Source: AP-15 sp963797115 (lineage in GTDB: Bacteria > Pseudomonadota > Alphaproteobacteria > ATCC43930 > CGMCC-115725). Taken from it: DNA of 64,000 bases. The stretch lies in assembly GCA_963797115.1 (NCBI GenBank), contig CAWCOH010000001.1:1240001-1304000 (forward strand), given 5' to 3'. The notes below the pieces were generated by a model that was not told where the DNA came from, did no database searches, and saw only the letters and a list, made by a program, of their open reading frames with translations. The translations under genes and the position numbers were made by a program. This document shows, one piece after another, positions 49,475-57,563 of this stretch (position 1 is its first letter; each line of letters opens with the position of its first letter).

Positions 49475-49478
49475 TCGG

Positions 49479-49760
49479 TTAGGCCGGCCCGGCCTCCCGC
49501 TGGTTCGCAAGGGCGCCGAACGCCAGCGCAAGAATTACATCGCGAACGCCTCTCGTCTCCGCCGCGACCTTTTCTCTAAGGTTTTGATCCGTGACAAGGT
49601 CCAGAAAATGCTCCCGCAAACCCATCTCCTCGATCGGGTCCTGGCCCCGCTTGGGCGTTAAACGGCAAAGATACCCATCGCCAGTGGCATCGATCTGCAT
49701 GAGGCTTCTCGGACAATCCGGTACGCGGCCTCTCGCAACGCGCCAATGACCAAGAGACAT
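49479..49760 (-). CDS. hxsD: His-Xaa-Ser system protein HxsD (N-terminus uncertain)
   Basis: Residues 20-93, 'IDATGDGYLCRLTPKRG' then 'HFLDLVTDQNLREKVAAETR' and 'DVILALAF', match the end of HxsD proteins. The first 20 residues do not. The expected N-terminal helix is instead visible in another frame as 'IGALREAAYRIVREA', overlapping the same bases, so one indel near 49690 probably separates the parts. HxsD is a small companion of the two maturases and may bind the precursor. First gene of the operon. Confidence 0.65.
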   Translation of the reverse strand: MSLGHWRVARGRVPDCPRSLMQIDATGDGYLCRLTPKRGQDPIEEMGLREHFLDLVTDQNLREKVAAETRGVRDVILALAFGALANQREAGPA

Positions 49761-50110
49761 CCCAGCAAAGGAGGAATTTTCCGCGAATGTACCTGGGTCG
49801 TTAATAAAAGTTAATTAATATTTCGCGGCACTGCCGTGCAACAGATCCTCCGCGACGTCGATTTGTCCTTTAGAGATCGTCTTCACTATAGGATTGCGCG
49901 ATCATTGACGCGATTAATACGAATTGTACGCAATCCCTCATTGATTACCTTGCTGGCTTTAACGGCAGCTGCGAGGGGTCGCAAGAAGGCGTGAACCGCC
50001 GCCACTCGATCGCCCTGACGATTTCGGATCTGGGCGAGATGATCCGCTGTTCCGGAGAAGGTATTTGCGGACGTCCTGTCAGGGCGGCGCCTCTTGATCA
50101 TCCCCGCCCC
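49761..50110. other. operon upstream region, possible small gene
   Basis: The AT-rich bases 49795-49825 (ttaataaaagttaattaata) are a likely promoter region for hxsDBC. A 71-codon minus-strand frame at 49886-50101 contains 'VHAFLRPLAAAVKASKVINE' and could be a small precursor, but it has no His-Xaa-Ser motif and no clear ribosome site. Confidence 0.35.
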
Positions 50111-50383
50111 TCAGCGCTTCCTCCGCAGGCGCTTGGCATTCGCTGTAGCGCGGAGATGCTAAGGAGCCAGAACCGCTCGCGTGCTTCGCCCTGACATCAC
50201 GGCCAGGGTCGAGCGCTGCAACGCCATGACTTTCTCACTGACCATGCGTCTGTATTCTGCAGGAGAGCAAGTATCCCGAGCTATCAGCAGAGTTCGGCGA
50301 GCGATCGTCTCCCATGACGCCAGCATCATCTCGGTCATCATCAAAGAAAGCGCGCGCTTACGCCGGCGGACAGGTTTACGCAT
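50111..50383 (-). CDS. small alphaproteobacterial protein of the PHA/phasin neighbourhood (in-frame amber)
   Basis: Reads 'ALSLMMTEMMLASWETIARR', 'DTCSPAEYRRMVSEKVMALQ' and 'RAVLAP', then TAG at 50159-50161. The frame continues 'HLRATANAKRLRRKR' to TGA. The family ending I recall is LAPWH.RATANA.RL, so TAG sits where Trp (TGG) is expected. The sequence is amphipathic and helical, similar in style to phasin-related proteins, and lies next to the phasin gene. Function unproven. Confidence 0.55.
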
Positions 50384-50669
50384 GGTACCGAAAACGTTGA
50401 TGGTTTCGACGGCACACAGAGGGCGGTGGGCCGGGCGGTGTCAAGGTGTTCGAGGATCGCGCTCGTGGCTTGTGCAGTCTCACGGCGGGAGGCTTCGTCA
50501 TAGACGCCTAGCTCGCGTTACAGCCGACACGGACCGAGGGGAATGTACACGTGTAAAAGCGCTCGGCTTGGGCGCCGCCAACGGTCGACGGAAAAGAAAA
50601 ACCAAAGACACGGAGCGCCAACCACCCGCAGATGTTCATTAAGAGGTGTTCTCGGAGGAGGTCTAAATC
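50384..50669. other. divergent promoter region of the PHA genes
   Basis: No gene recognised. It ends with the strong GGAGGAGG ribosome site of the phasin gene. A frame on the plus strand overlapping the small protein gene is its shadow. Confidence 0.4.
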
Positions 50670-51140
50670 ATGGCACAGTCACCGCGAGGGGGATACCAGA
50701 TCCAAAAGGATGAGGAGAGACCAAGCGACGGCAGCTCCCACAATCCGAGGGCCACTGGCACCCCGGGACGTGACGGGGAAGCTATTCGGCGACAAACCGA
50801 ACGCGTAGTCGAAGTCGGCAGCGAGCAAATGCGGAAAGCCACTGAAGCCTCAGCTGCCGCCGCGAGCGGAAACTTACGCGCGGGTTCGGCAGTTGCCAGT
50901 GACGCACAAGAGATCACCGCGGCATGGGCGCGCTACGCCGAGGAAGTAATGCGGCACACCTCGGAAGCGAGTCAGGCGCTGTTGCGTGCGCGCACTTTTG
51001 CCGAGATGCTTGAGGTGCAGGCAAAATTGCTGCGCGACAACATGCAGTCCTTCGTCGATCAAAGTGCAAGAATAGCCGAAACGGCGAGCCGGATGGCTAC
51101 ACGCCCGTTCAATGCATTAAAGGAAACCAAAGGCGAGTAA
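50670..51140 (+). CDS. phasin family protein
   Basis: A 156-residue PF09361 phasin, which coats the surface of PHA storage granules. A polar N-terminal ~55 residues precedes the amphipathic helical domain: 'EVGSEQMRKATEASAAAASG', 'AQEITAAWARYAEEVMRHTS' and 'LEVQAKLLRDNMQSFVDQSA'. The sequence GGAGG lies nine bases before the ATG. The PHA_gran_rgn gene follows, supporting the assignment. Confidence 0.9.
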   Translation: MAQSPRGGYQIQKDEERPSDGSSHNPRATGTPGRDGEAIRRQTERVVEVGSEQMRKATEASAAAASGNLRAGSAVASDAQEITAAWARYAEEVMRHTSEASQALLRARTFAEMLEVQAKLLRDNMQSFVDQSARIAETASRMATRPFNALKETKGE

Positions 51141-51315
51141 AGTCGAAATTAGCCTCAGCAGCTCAAGAGTTCCGGAAGGAGCCGATGCACTCGCCATGCA
51201 GTTGGGACATTGCGCTTCCACATGCGCGACGGCGACGGAAGAGTCGCTCTCCTTGACCGGCCAGATACGACCGCCAGATCACTGGCGCTGACCGGTCAAG
51301 ATCAAATTAAGAGCC

Positions 51316-51639
51316 ATGTCGCAGCCGCTGCTCGTTTCGATCCCGCACAGGCTCGGCCGCCAAGAAGCGAGGCGCCGGCTCGACAGCGGCATCGGCCGCC
51401 TGCAGCCTGAGCTCAACGCTCTTCTCAGCGGGCTCGATTACCGCTGGGAGGGGGACACCCTGAACTTTGCCGCGTCGGCAATGTGGCAACGAATCACCGG
51501 TCGGATCGAGGTTCTGGACGACGTCGTGCGCGTCGAGATCGATCTGCCATGGATCATGCGGCTCCTCGGTGACACGATCGCAAAACGGGTGCGTGGGCGC
51601 GGCGTCGCGCTGCTCGAGAGGCCGCCAGGCGAGGCGTAA
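51316..51639 (+). CDS. polyhydroxyalkanoic acid system family protein (PHA_gran_rgn)
   Basis: A 107-residue PF09650 member. 'LLVSIPHRLGRQEARRRLDS' at the start, 'LDYRWEGDTLNFAASAMWQR' in the middle and 'VVRVEIDLPWIMRLLGDTI' near the end match the family. It is found with phasins at PHA granule loci. The ATG lacks a strong ribosome site; CreA starts 18 bases after the stop. Confidence 0.85.
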   Translation: MSQPLLVSIPHRLGRQEARRRLDSGIGRLQPELNALLSGLDYRWEGDTLNFAASAMWQRITGRIEVLDDVVRVEIDLPWIMRLLGDTIAKRVRGRGVALLERPPGEA

Positions 51640-51656
51640 GAGATGGCTAGGACATC

Positions 51657-52144
51657 GTGAGAAGGCTTGGGCTCATTCTCGGGACCGCTGTTGTGCTGAT
51701 CGTGGTTCTCCTTAGCGTGTGGATCATCAGCCGGCCCGAGCGTGGCACCACCGGCGCCGTCAGCACGAAGTTTCGGCTGCTGGGCCCCAATGACAAGATC
51801 GTCATCGACGGTTTTGACGACCCCAAAGTCGACGGCGTCGCCTGCCACATCAGCCGCGCCCAAACCGGAGGGATGAAGGGCGCTTTCGGCGTGGCCGAAG
51901 ACACCAGCGACGCCAGCATCGCGTGCCGTCAAGTCGCCCGATCAAGATCAAGGGTGAAATCAAGGATGGCGAGCAGGTCTTCGACGAGCGGCGCAGCCTG
52001 CTGTTCAAGACGCTCCAGGTCGTGCGTTTCTTCGACAAGCAGCGCAACGTGCTGGTCTATGTGGCCTACAGCGACCGGGTCATCGAAGGCAGCCCGAAGA
52101 ACAGCATCAGCTCTGTTCCGATCATGGCTTGGCCGGAGCCGTAG
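51657..52144 (+). pseudogene. creA: CreA family protein (frameshifted)
   Basis: GTG start. An N-terminal membrane segment 'LGLILGTAVVLIVVLLSVWI' precedes 'NDKIVIDGFDDPKVDGVACH' and 'AFGVAEDTSDASIACRQV'. One base is out near 51935, and the second frame completes the family with 'PIKIKGEIKDGEQVFDERRS' and 'NVLVYVAYSDRVIEGSPKNS'. CreA is a periplasmic protein of unknown function; the total is ~162 residues, the usual length. Confidence 0.85.
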
Positions 52145-52188
52145 CCGTAGGTGCCCGACGACTTGAGCTTTCTAAGTAGGAGTGTTCT

Positions 52189-52623
52189 ATGGCCGACCCT
52201 GAAACGATCTATAACTGGCGTCGTCTCGATGATAGGATAACGACATCCGGCGAGCCGACCGAACCGCAACTGGCCGATATCCGCGCTCTGGGCGTCCGCC
52301 ACATTGTCAACCTGGGGCTCCACACCCACGAGAAGGCGTTGCCGGACGAGGCGGCGAGCGTCAGCCATCTTGGCATGACGTACATTCACATTCCGGTGGA
52401 TTTCCAGAACCCGACCGACCAGGATTTCGAGCAGTTCTGCTCCGTCATGGAGCGGCTAAATGACGTCCCCCTGCACGTCCATTGCATCGCGAACTACCGG
52501 GTCTCGGCGTTTTTCTATCGATATCGTCGCGATGTGCTCGGCATGGACGAGACCCAGGCGCGAGTTGAGATGGAAGCGATTTGGCACCCGGAGGGCGTCT
52601 GGGCGGGCTTTGTGGACCGCTAG
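52189..52623 (+). CDS. protein tyrosine phosphatase-like family protein
   Basis: A 144-residue dual-specificity-type fold. 'NWRRLDDRITTSGEPTEPQL' opens the domain, 'LGVRHIVNLGL' follows, and the P-loop is 'LHVHCIANYRVSAFFYRYRR' (~98). The spacing Cys-x4-Arg is one residue short of the canonical Cys-x5-Arg. The segment appears family-typical, so activity may differ from true phosphatases. It starts 44 bases after creA on the same strand. Confidence 0.8.
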   Translation: MADPETIYNWRRLDDRITTSGEPTEPQLADIRALGVRHIVNLGLHTHEKALPDEAASVSHLGMTYIHIPVDFQNPTDQDFEQFCSVMERLNDVPLHVHCIANYRVSAFFYRYRRDVLGMDETQARVEMEAIWHPEGVWAGFVDR

Positions 52624-52638
52624 GCGCGGGGCACGACA

Positions 52639-53094
52639 ATGACAATCGAAATCAACGGGATGGCTCACGTGATATTGACGGTGAGCCGCTTCGAGGTCGC
52701 CCGCGAATTCTATCGCAAGCTGCTGCCGGAATTTGGGATGAAGCCGGTATTCGACGGCGACAAGTTGTTCTATTGCGTTGGCGCTCGAACCGCGATCGGC
52801 ATCGAACCCTGCGACCCGGCGTTGGCTGGCGAACGCTTTGTGCAGCGACGAGTGGGCCTGCACCACCTTTGCTTGCGTGCCCGTTCGCGTGATGACGTGG
52901 ACCGGTGCGCTGCTCTTCTTAAGGAAATGGACGCGACCATCGTGCGCGGCCCCATCGAAGGCGATTGGGCTCCGGGCTATTATTACGTGCTGTTCGAGGA
53001 CCCAGACGGCATCAGACTAGAAGTGAACTTTGTGCCGGGCGCCGGGCTTCTCGCGGATGGCGCTCAGTTCAACCCCGCGAGAGGCTACCTCTGA
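52639..53094 (+). CDS. VOC family (glyoxalase/dioxygenase fold) protein
   Basis: A 151-residue vicinal-oxygen-chelate protein made of two beta-alpha-beta-beta-beta units. Metal-ligand candidates are His in 'MAHVILTVS' (~10), His in 'VGLHHLCLRA' (~77) and Glu in 'DGIRLEVNFV' (~133). Arrangement 'FYRKLLPEFGMKP' then 'DWAPGYYYVLFEDPDG' is standard. It follows the phosphatase-like gene by 15 bases. The substrate is unknown. Confidence 0.9.
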   Translation: MTIEINGMAHVILTVSRFEVAREFYRKLLPEFGMKPVFDGDKLFYCVGARTAIGIEPCDPALAGERFVQRRVGLHHLCLRARSRDDVDRCAALLKEMDATIVRGPIEGDWAPGYYYVLFEDPDGIRLEVNFVPGAGLLADGAQFNPARGYL

Positions 53095-53523
53095 GGCTCC
53101 AGTCCGCTTCACCGCACCCATGATCATTTGAACGCCACTCCGGCCTCCGTCCACCGCTCACGGATTTCGAATCGGCGTTGGGCCTCCGATGGATGACAGA
53201 CCCTCGAACACCGGCCTTCTTGTTGCAGGCACCGATGTGCCTCCGCCCGGATGGCGGTTCGTTGGCATGTTGAACCCAATGGACCAGGGGGGCCTCATCG
53301 TCACTCCGGCAGAGAGGTCACAATGCGGCGACGCACGCCCGATTGCATAAAGGAGCGCATTGTCGCCTCGTCGCGCCACACGGTGACTAGCCAGCCAGCT
53401 CGCGGTGTAGCTATCGCAGTTGCTGGAGGAGATCGAAACTGAACTCGCGGACGGAAAAGGTACGCATCCGTTCGCGCGCCCCGGTCTCGAACAATCAGGG
53501 CTGTCCGGGCGCCCTGTCCGAGG

Positions 53524-53585
53524 AAGTCGGGTTCGCTATAGAACTCTCTGCCGGAGCAAACGGGATACGAATTCGCATTTCCTCG
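53524..53585 (+). repeat. dispersed T-arm-like repeat, copy G (degenerate)
   Basis: Reads aagtcgggttcgctataga, then actctctgccggagcaaacg and ggatacgaattcgc. The outer block equals copy E; the core has an extra a within gattcgaac. Confidence 0.5.
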
Positions 53586-53775
53586 GCCGGGGTGACGATC
53601 AATCCGTGTTGGCGGGAGTCCAAAAGTGATCCAGTATGGAGTCCACTTTGATCCTCCCGAGGGTAACAAGAACCGCAGAAATGCTGGAGGCGATTTATCG
53701 GCCCGTGGGCCTTCAGCCCACGGACGGGATCCGTGGGCACCCAGGTTTTCGGTGCGGAGATCGTGGCTGGCTCCA

Positions 53776-53812
53776 GGCGTGGATGCCCGGGACGAGCCCG
53801 GGCAAGGGGCTC
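53776..53812. repeat. REP-like element, copy 1
   Basis: The stem tgcccggg/cccgggca (53784-53791 with 53797-53804) with loop acgag is flanked by ggcgtgga and aagggg. Same flanks as copy 2 with compensating stem changes. Confidence 0.65.
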
Positions 53813-54392
53813 TTGCAAGCAAAGTTTGGGGTAAAACGCCCACCCGAGCTGCCCCTCAATTTTCCTCGGACAGACCTGCAGGCCCCAGGGGGAGAGAGGA
53901 GCAGGGGGCGGGGCCCGGCCTGCAGGGCTGGGAAGGTGAGGTCAGCTTTCTCGGCTGCGAAGGCGGCATCCCGGCCTCACCCCGGCCCTTTCCGCCCCTG
54001 GCGAATCGAATATCCGCCAGAGCGACAGGCGCGGACATTCGCCCGCACCGAGAGGGCGGTGAGGGAGGATAATCGGGCGGCCGGGCTTTCGCGAACCAAA
54101 ACGACATTCGGAAAATTGCCAGATTCGTATTGCACACTAGCATCAGTGGCGGTTCCCAGCGAGCCGCAAATCAGACCGAGGACATGCAGATGATCGAATT
54201 ATCTCTACCAACACCCCCCGGCGACACCCCCGGGGCCGGTGCCGGGCGAGGCCGGCACGATCGTACGGATGTCCGGTTCAGCTTTTTGCTGCAGCAACTC
54301 GGGAGCCTTGCAGAGGACCGCACAACATTTGATACCCCGTGGTTGGACTTGCTCCGGCCACCCACGCCGAGTGCTCCACCGAACGGTAAGAA

Positions 54393-54429
54393 GGCGTGGA
54401 TGGCCGGGCCGCGCCCGGCCAAGGGGATC
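54393..54429. repeat. REP-like element, copy 2
   Basis: The stem tggccggg/cccggcca (54401-54408 with 54414-54421) with loop ccgcg is flanked by ggcgtgga and aagggg. The outer stem pair is G-C where copy 1 has C-G. Confidence 0.65.
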
Positions 54430-54536
54430 GGGGCTGGTGTCACGCATGGCGGGAATCCGGGTAATTCAATCTATTGGCGTGAGTTTGCTGCAGATTCGCG
54501 TTAGACTGCGGCGATGGGCAAACCCTTGTTAAACTC

Positions 54537-55571
54537 ATGATTGCGACCGCGGCAGCAATGCTGGATTACCAGATCTTCGAGGCCGGTGATGTCGTGCTGC
54601 AGTCGGGGCTGACCTATCGCGGGGCGCGCCTCGCTTACAAAACTTACGGGGCGCTCGACGCGGCCAAGTCGAACGTCATCGTCTATCCGACCTCGTACGG
54701 GGCGCAGCATTACGACCTCGAATGGGCGATCGGCGAAGGCAGGGCGCTCGATCCGACGAAATACTTCATCGTGATCATCAACAAGTTCGGCAACGGCCTT
54801 TCATCTTCGCCGAGCAACACGCCCCCGCCGTTCGACCGCGGCCGCTACCCGCAATTCACAATGGCGGACAATGTTTGCGTCCAGCAGCGGCTGTTGCAGG
54901 AGCTCTTCGGCATCGAGCGGGTCAAGCTTGTCTACGGGTTCTCGATGGGCGCACAGCAGGCGTTCCATTGGGGAGCCCTCTTCCCCGACCGGGTCGAGCG
55001 GATCGCGCCGATCTGCGGCTCGGCCAAGACCTCGCCGCATAATTTTGTCTTCCTCGAAGGCGTCAAGGCGGCGCTGACCGCCGACCCCGCCTGGCAAGAC
55101 GGCTGGTTTGCCGCGCCACCGACGCGCGGCTTCCAGGCGATGGGCCGGGTTTATGCCGGCTGGGGCTTGAGCCAGGCCTTTTACCGAGAGGAGGAATGGC
55201 GCAAGCTCGGCTATTCCTCGCTCGAGGATTTTCTCGTCGGCAATTGGGAGGGCGGCTTCCGTCGGCGCGACGCCAACGACCTGCTGGCGATGCTCTGGAC
55301 GTGGCAACACGCCGACATCAGCGCCAACGAGCTCTACGGCGGTGACCTCGGCGCCGCACTCGGCGCGATCACCGCCGATGCGATCGTGATGCCGTCGGAG
55401 ACCGACCTCTACTTCACGGTCGAGGATAACCGCCGCGAAGTCGCCCGCATGCCGAGAGCGGAACTGCGGCCGATCCCGTCGATCTGGGGCCATCGCGCCG
55501 GGAACCCCGTGCAAAACCCGGAAGACGCCAAATTCATCGACGCGGCCGTACGCGAGCTGCTGGCGCGCTGA
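54537..55571 (+). CDS. alpha/beta hydrolase of the homoserine O-acetyltransferase (MetX)-like family
   Basis: A 344-residue protein with the MetX-type fold. The nucleophile elbow is 'YGFSMGAQQAFHWG' (~141), the acid 'PSETDLYFTVE' (~283) and the base 'SIWGHRAGNPV' (~320). 'VIVYPTSYGAQHYDLEWAIG' and 'FIVIINKFGNGLSSSPSN' precede the elbow as in MetX-like hydrolases. True MetX has a G(G/S)SxGG elbow and more insertions, so acyltransferase activity is unproven. The start may be the ATG seven codons later. It converges with the GH13 gene. Confidence 0.85.
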   Translation: MIATAAAMLDYQIFEAGDVVLQSGLTYRGARLAYKTYGALDAAKSNVIVYPTSYGAQHYDLEWAIGEGRALDPTKYFIVIINKFGNGLSSSPSNTPPPFDRGRYPQFTMADNVCVQQRLLQELFGIERVKLVYGFSMGAQQAFHWGALFPDRVERIAPICGSAKTSPHNFVFLEGVKAALTADPAWQDGWFAAPPTRGFQAMGRVYAGWGLSQAFYREEEWRKLGYSSLEDFLVGNWEGGFRRRDANDLLAMLWTWQHADISANELYGGDLGAALGAITADAIVMPSETDLYFTVEDNRREVARMPRAELRPIPSIWGHRAGNPVQNPEDAKFIDAAVRELLAR

Positions 55572-55574
55572 GCA

Positions 55575-57422
55575 TCAAAAACGGTTGTCGAGAACAAGAA
55601 CTTCGGACGGCGGCAGGTCTCGGATCGACAGATACGCGGTGCCGTCCGGCTTGCGCTGTACCGCCTGGAGCGAGCCGCTCGGATGGGTCACCGAACCTCC
55701 GGCGAGTTCGGCCGTATTGGCGACGACGCGGAATTGGCTGGCGTCGGCGCTGAGCGAGGCATCGACCAGCACGTCGGCGCCGCGCGCTTCGGTGCCGTGC
55801 GTGTTGACGACGCAGAGCGCCTCCTCGTCGTCGAGGATGCGCGACCAGCCCAGCAATTCACCCGCTCCTGATCCGTGAAACGGGCCGCCGAACAGCGAAA
55901 TCGGCCGCAAGTATTGGCGTCCCTGACGCAGCACCGGGTAGGTCCGGCGCAAATTGCAGAGCTGGGCGATGCGTCGGTAGACGGGATGATTGGCGTCGAA
56001 ACAATGGGCGCCAGCGGTCCCGAACGCGCCGAACCCCGGCAACTCGAGATCGAAAGAGCCCGCGGTCAGCCCCGCCCGGCCGGACGCGCGCGGGCGTCTT
56101 GGACCAAACATTGTCTCGCGCAGGTAGCGATCGGACGCTCCCCATTCGGGAAGCCAATGCTGCTCGCTTTGCTCCGGTCCGGCAAATGCCTGCTCCGTCC
56201 CGTAATAGATGCAGGGAATGCCAAGCGAGAACAGTTGGATCGCCACTCCGGCGACGATCTGGCGGTCCGACGAAGCGTTCGCCGAGAAGCGCAGCTTCTG
56301 GCCAGAGATCTCGTCATGGTCGTCGAGGATGGACACGTGTCGGTCGCCGAGGTTGCGGTGCGATCCGAGTTGGCTCTTCGTCGGATCGAAGCCGTCGAAA
56401 TAGGTGTTCGGCGTCGCCAGACCCTTCGCCACCGCGACCAATGCCGGCCGCATCTCACCGATGTCGAGAGCGGCGTTGAGGTTGCGCTGCAGAACGTCAA
56501 GGTAGCGGTCTGCGGCGAAGTCGCCACCGGCGATCTCGCCCACGAGGAAGAAATTGTTCTTGCCGATATTCGCGGTGAACTCCTTGATCGAGCCGCAGAA
56601 ATTGCGGGCTTGATCCTCGGTCACGTGCTTGAGGGTGTCGATGCGGAACCCGTCGCAATCGGTCAGCGCGATCCAGTATTTGTAGCAGCCGGCCAGCGCT
56701 CCCAGCAGATTGCCGCCTCCGGCGATCGGATGATCGAGATCGAAATCACGCAGATCCAGGAAATCGCTGCGCTTGTGTTCGGCGTTGGGATCGTCGATGT
56801 CGCCGGCGCCAAGATCGCCATAGCCGGCCCGCGTGTAATCGTCGGCGCTTTGAAGTTCGGTTGGCCAGGCGCCGTCTTCATCGGAAGTAATGCGCGGCGT
56901 ACGGTGCCCCTGCACGTCGTTCCAGTCGCCGAACGGATAGCGACCGGTCGTGTAGCGGACGGTGCCACCATCATTGGTGCTGCCGGGGGTATTGGCCGGG
57001 TAGCGCCAGTTCGATCCGGAATGGTTGAAGATGATGTCGAGCAGAATGCGCATGCCCCGACCATGGGCGCTTTCGACCAGATCGACCAGATCCTGACGCG
57101 TGCCAAAGCGCGGATCGATGTCGAGAAAATCCTGAACGCCGTATCCATGGTAGGTATCGAGATGCCCGCGTTGGCGGAATACCGGACTCAGCCAAAGCGT
57201 CGAGACCCCGAGATTGGCGAGATAGTCGAGCTTGCTTGCGACGCCGTTCAGCGTCCCGCCCTGCCAGCGCTCACTGCCTGATTTCGCCCACGCATCCCAA
57301 CGCCATTGTCCCGGACGATGGTCGCCGAGGCGCGTGCGGTCGAGCAAGGGTCGGACGTCTTCACGCCCGTCGCTGAAGCGATCGACGAGGAGGAAATAGA
57401 GAACCTCGTCCCGCCAATCCAC
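55575..57422 (-). CDS. GH13 family alpha-amylase-type glycosidase
   Basis: A 615-residue retaining alpha-glucan enzyme. Region I is 'LLDIIFNHSG' (~128), region II 'DGFRIDTLKHV' with nucleophile Asp (~262), region III 'FLVGEIAGG' with acid/base Glu (~296) and region IV 'ILDDHDE' with Asp (~370). The N-terminal 'VLYFLLVDRFSDGRED' and the C-terminal beta-domain 'EALCVVNTHGTEARG' are normal. The GTG start is taken; homology seems to continue a few residues upstream ('SYHPSPVDWRD'), so the true start may lie earlier in the gap. No signal peptide is visible. Likely trehalose- or maltose-type glucan metabolism. Confidence 0.9.
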   Translation of the reverse strand: MDWRDEVLYFLLVDRFSDGREDVRPLLDRTRLGDHRPGQWRWDAWAKSGSERWQGGTLNGVASKLDYLANLGVSTLWLSPVFRQRGHLDTYHGYGVQDFLDIDPRFGTRQDLVDLVESAHGRGMRILLDIIFNHSGSNWRYPANTPGSTNDGGTVRYTTGRYPFGDWNDVQGHRTPRITSDEDGAWPTELQSADDYTRAGYGDLGAGDIDDPNAEHKRSDFLDLRDFDLDHPIAGGGNLLGALAGCYKYWIALTDCDGFRIDTLKHVTEDQARNFCGSIKEFTANIGKNNFFLVGEIAGGDFAADRYLDVLQRNLNAALDIGEMRPALVAVAKGLATPNTYFDGFDPTKSQLGSHRNLGDRHVSILDDHDEISGQKLRFSANASSDRQIVAGVAIQLFSLGIPCIYYGTEQAFAGPEQSEQHWLPEWGASDRYLRETMFGPRRPRASGRAGLTAGSFDLELPGFGAFGTAGAHCFDANHPVYRRIAQLCNLRRTYPVLRQGRQYLRPISLFGGPFHGSGAGELLGWSRILDDEEALCVVNTHGTEARGADVLVDASLSADASQFRVVANTAELAGGSVTHPSGSLQAVQRKPDGTAYLSIRDLPPSEVLVLDNRF

Positions 57423-57563
57423 CGGCGAGGGATGGTAGGAGACCCGGCGCGGCAGCGAGACCCCGCCGGTTCCAACGATGGACGCTGGGCGCGGTCGGCC
57501 GAGCCACTCGCGGGCAAAGGCACTGGTCAGGTCAGCCTCCGCGTTCGAGGCACGGTCCAGCTC

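Larger units (their letters stand above)
53095..54536. other. long gene-free stretch with several repeat types
   Basis: No gene recognised in 1.4 kb. It holds T-arm-like repeat copy G (53524-53585), a hairpin ccgtgggc/gcccacgg with loop cttca (53703-53723) and a third ccgtgggc at 53731. It also holds two copies of a REP-like element. Frames across the region are Arg/Pro-rich and follow the repeats. Confidence 0.55.

Noticed and set aside
49886..50101. HxsA precursor gene
   Set aside because: No His-Xaa-Ser motif, no ribosome site; kept only as a weak candidate.
53636..54193. 185-codon plus-strand gene
   Set aside because: Runs through the hairpin and REP-like repeats, composition is Pro/Arg-rich and no family is seen.
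55875..57281. 468-codon plus-strand frame opposite the GH13 gene
   Set aside because: The GH13 frame has all four catalytic regions; this one has none.
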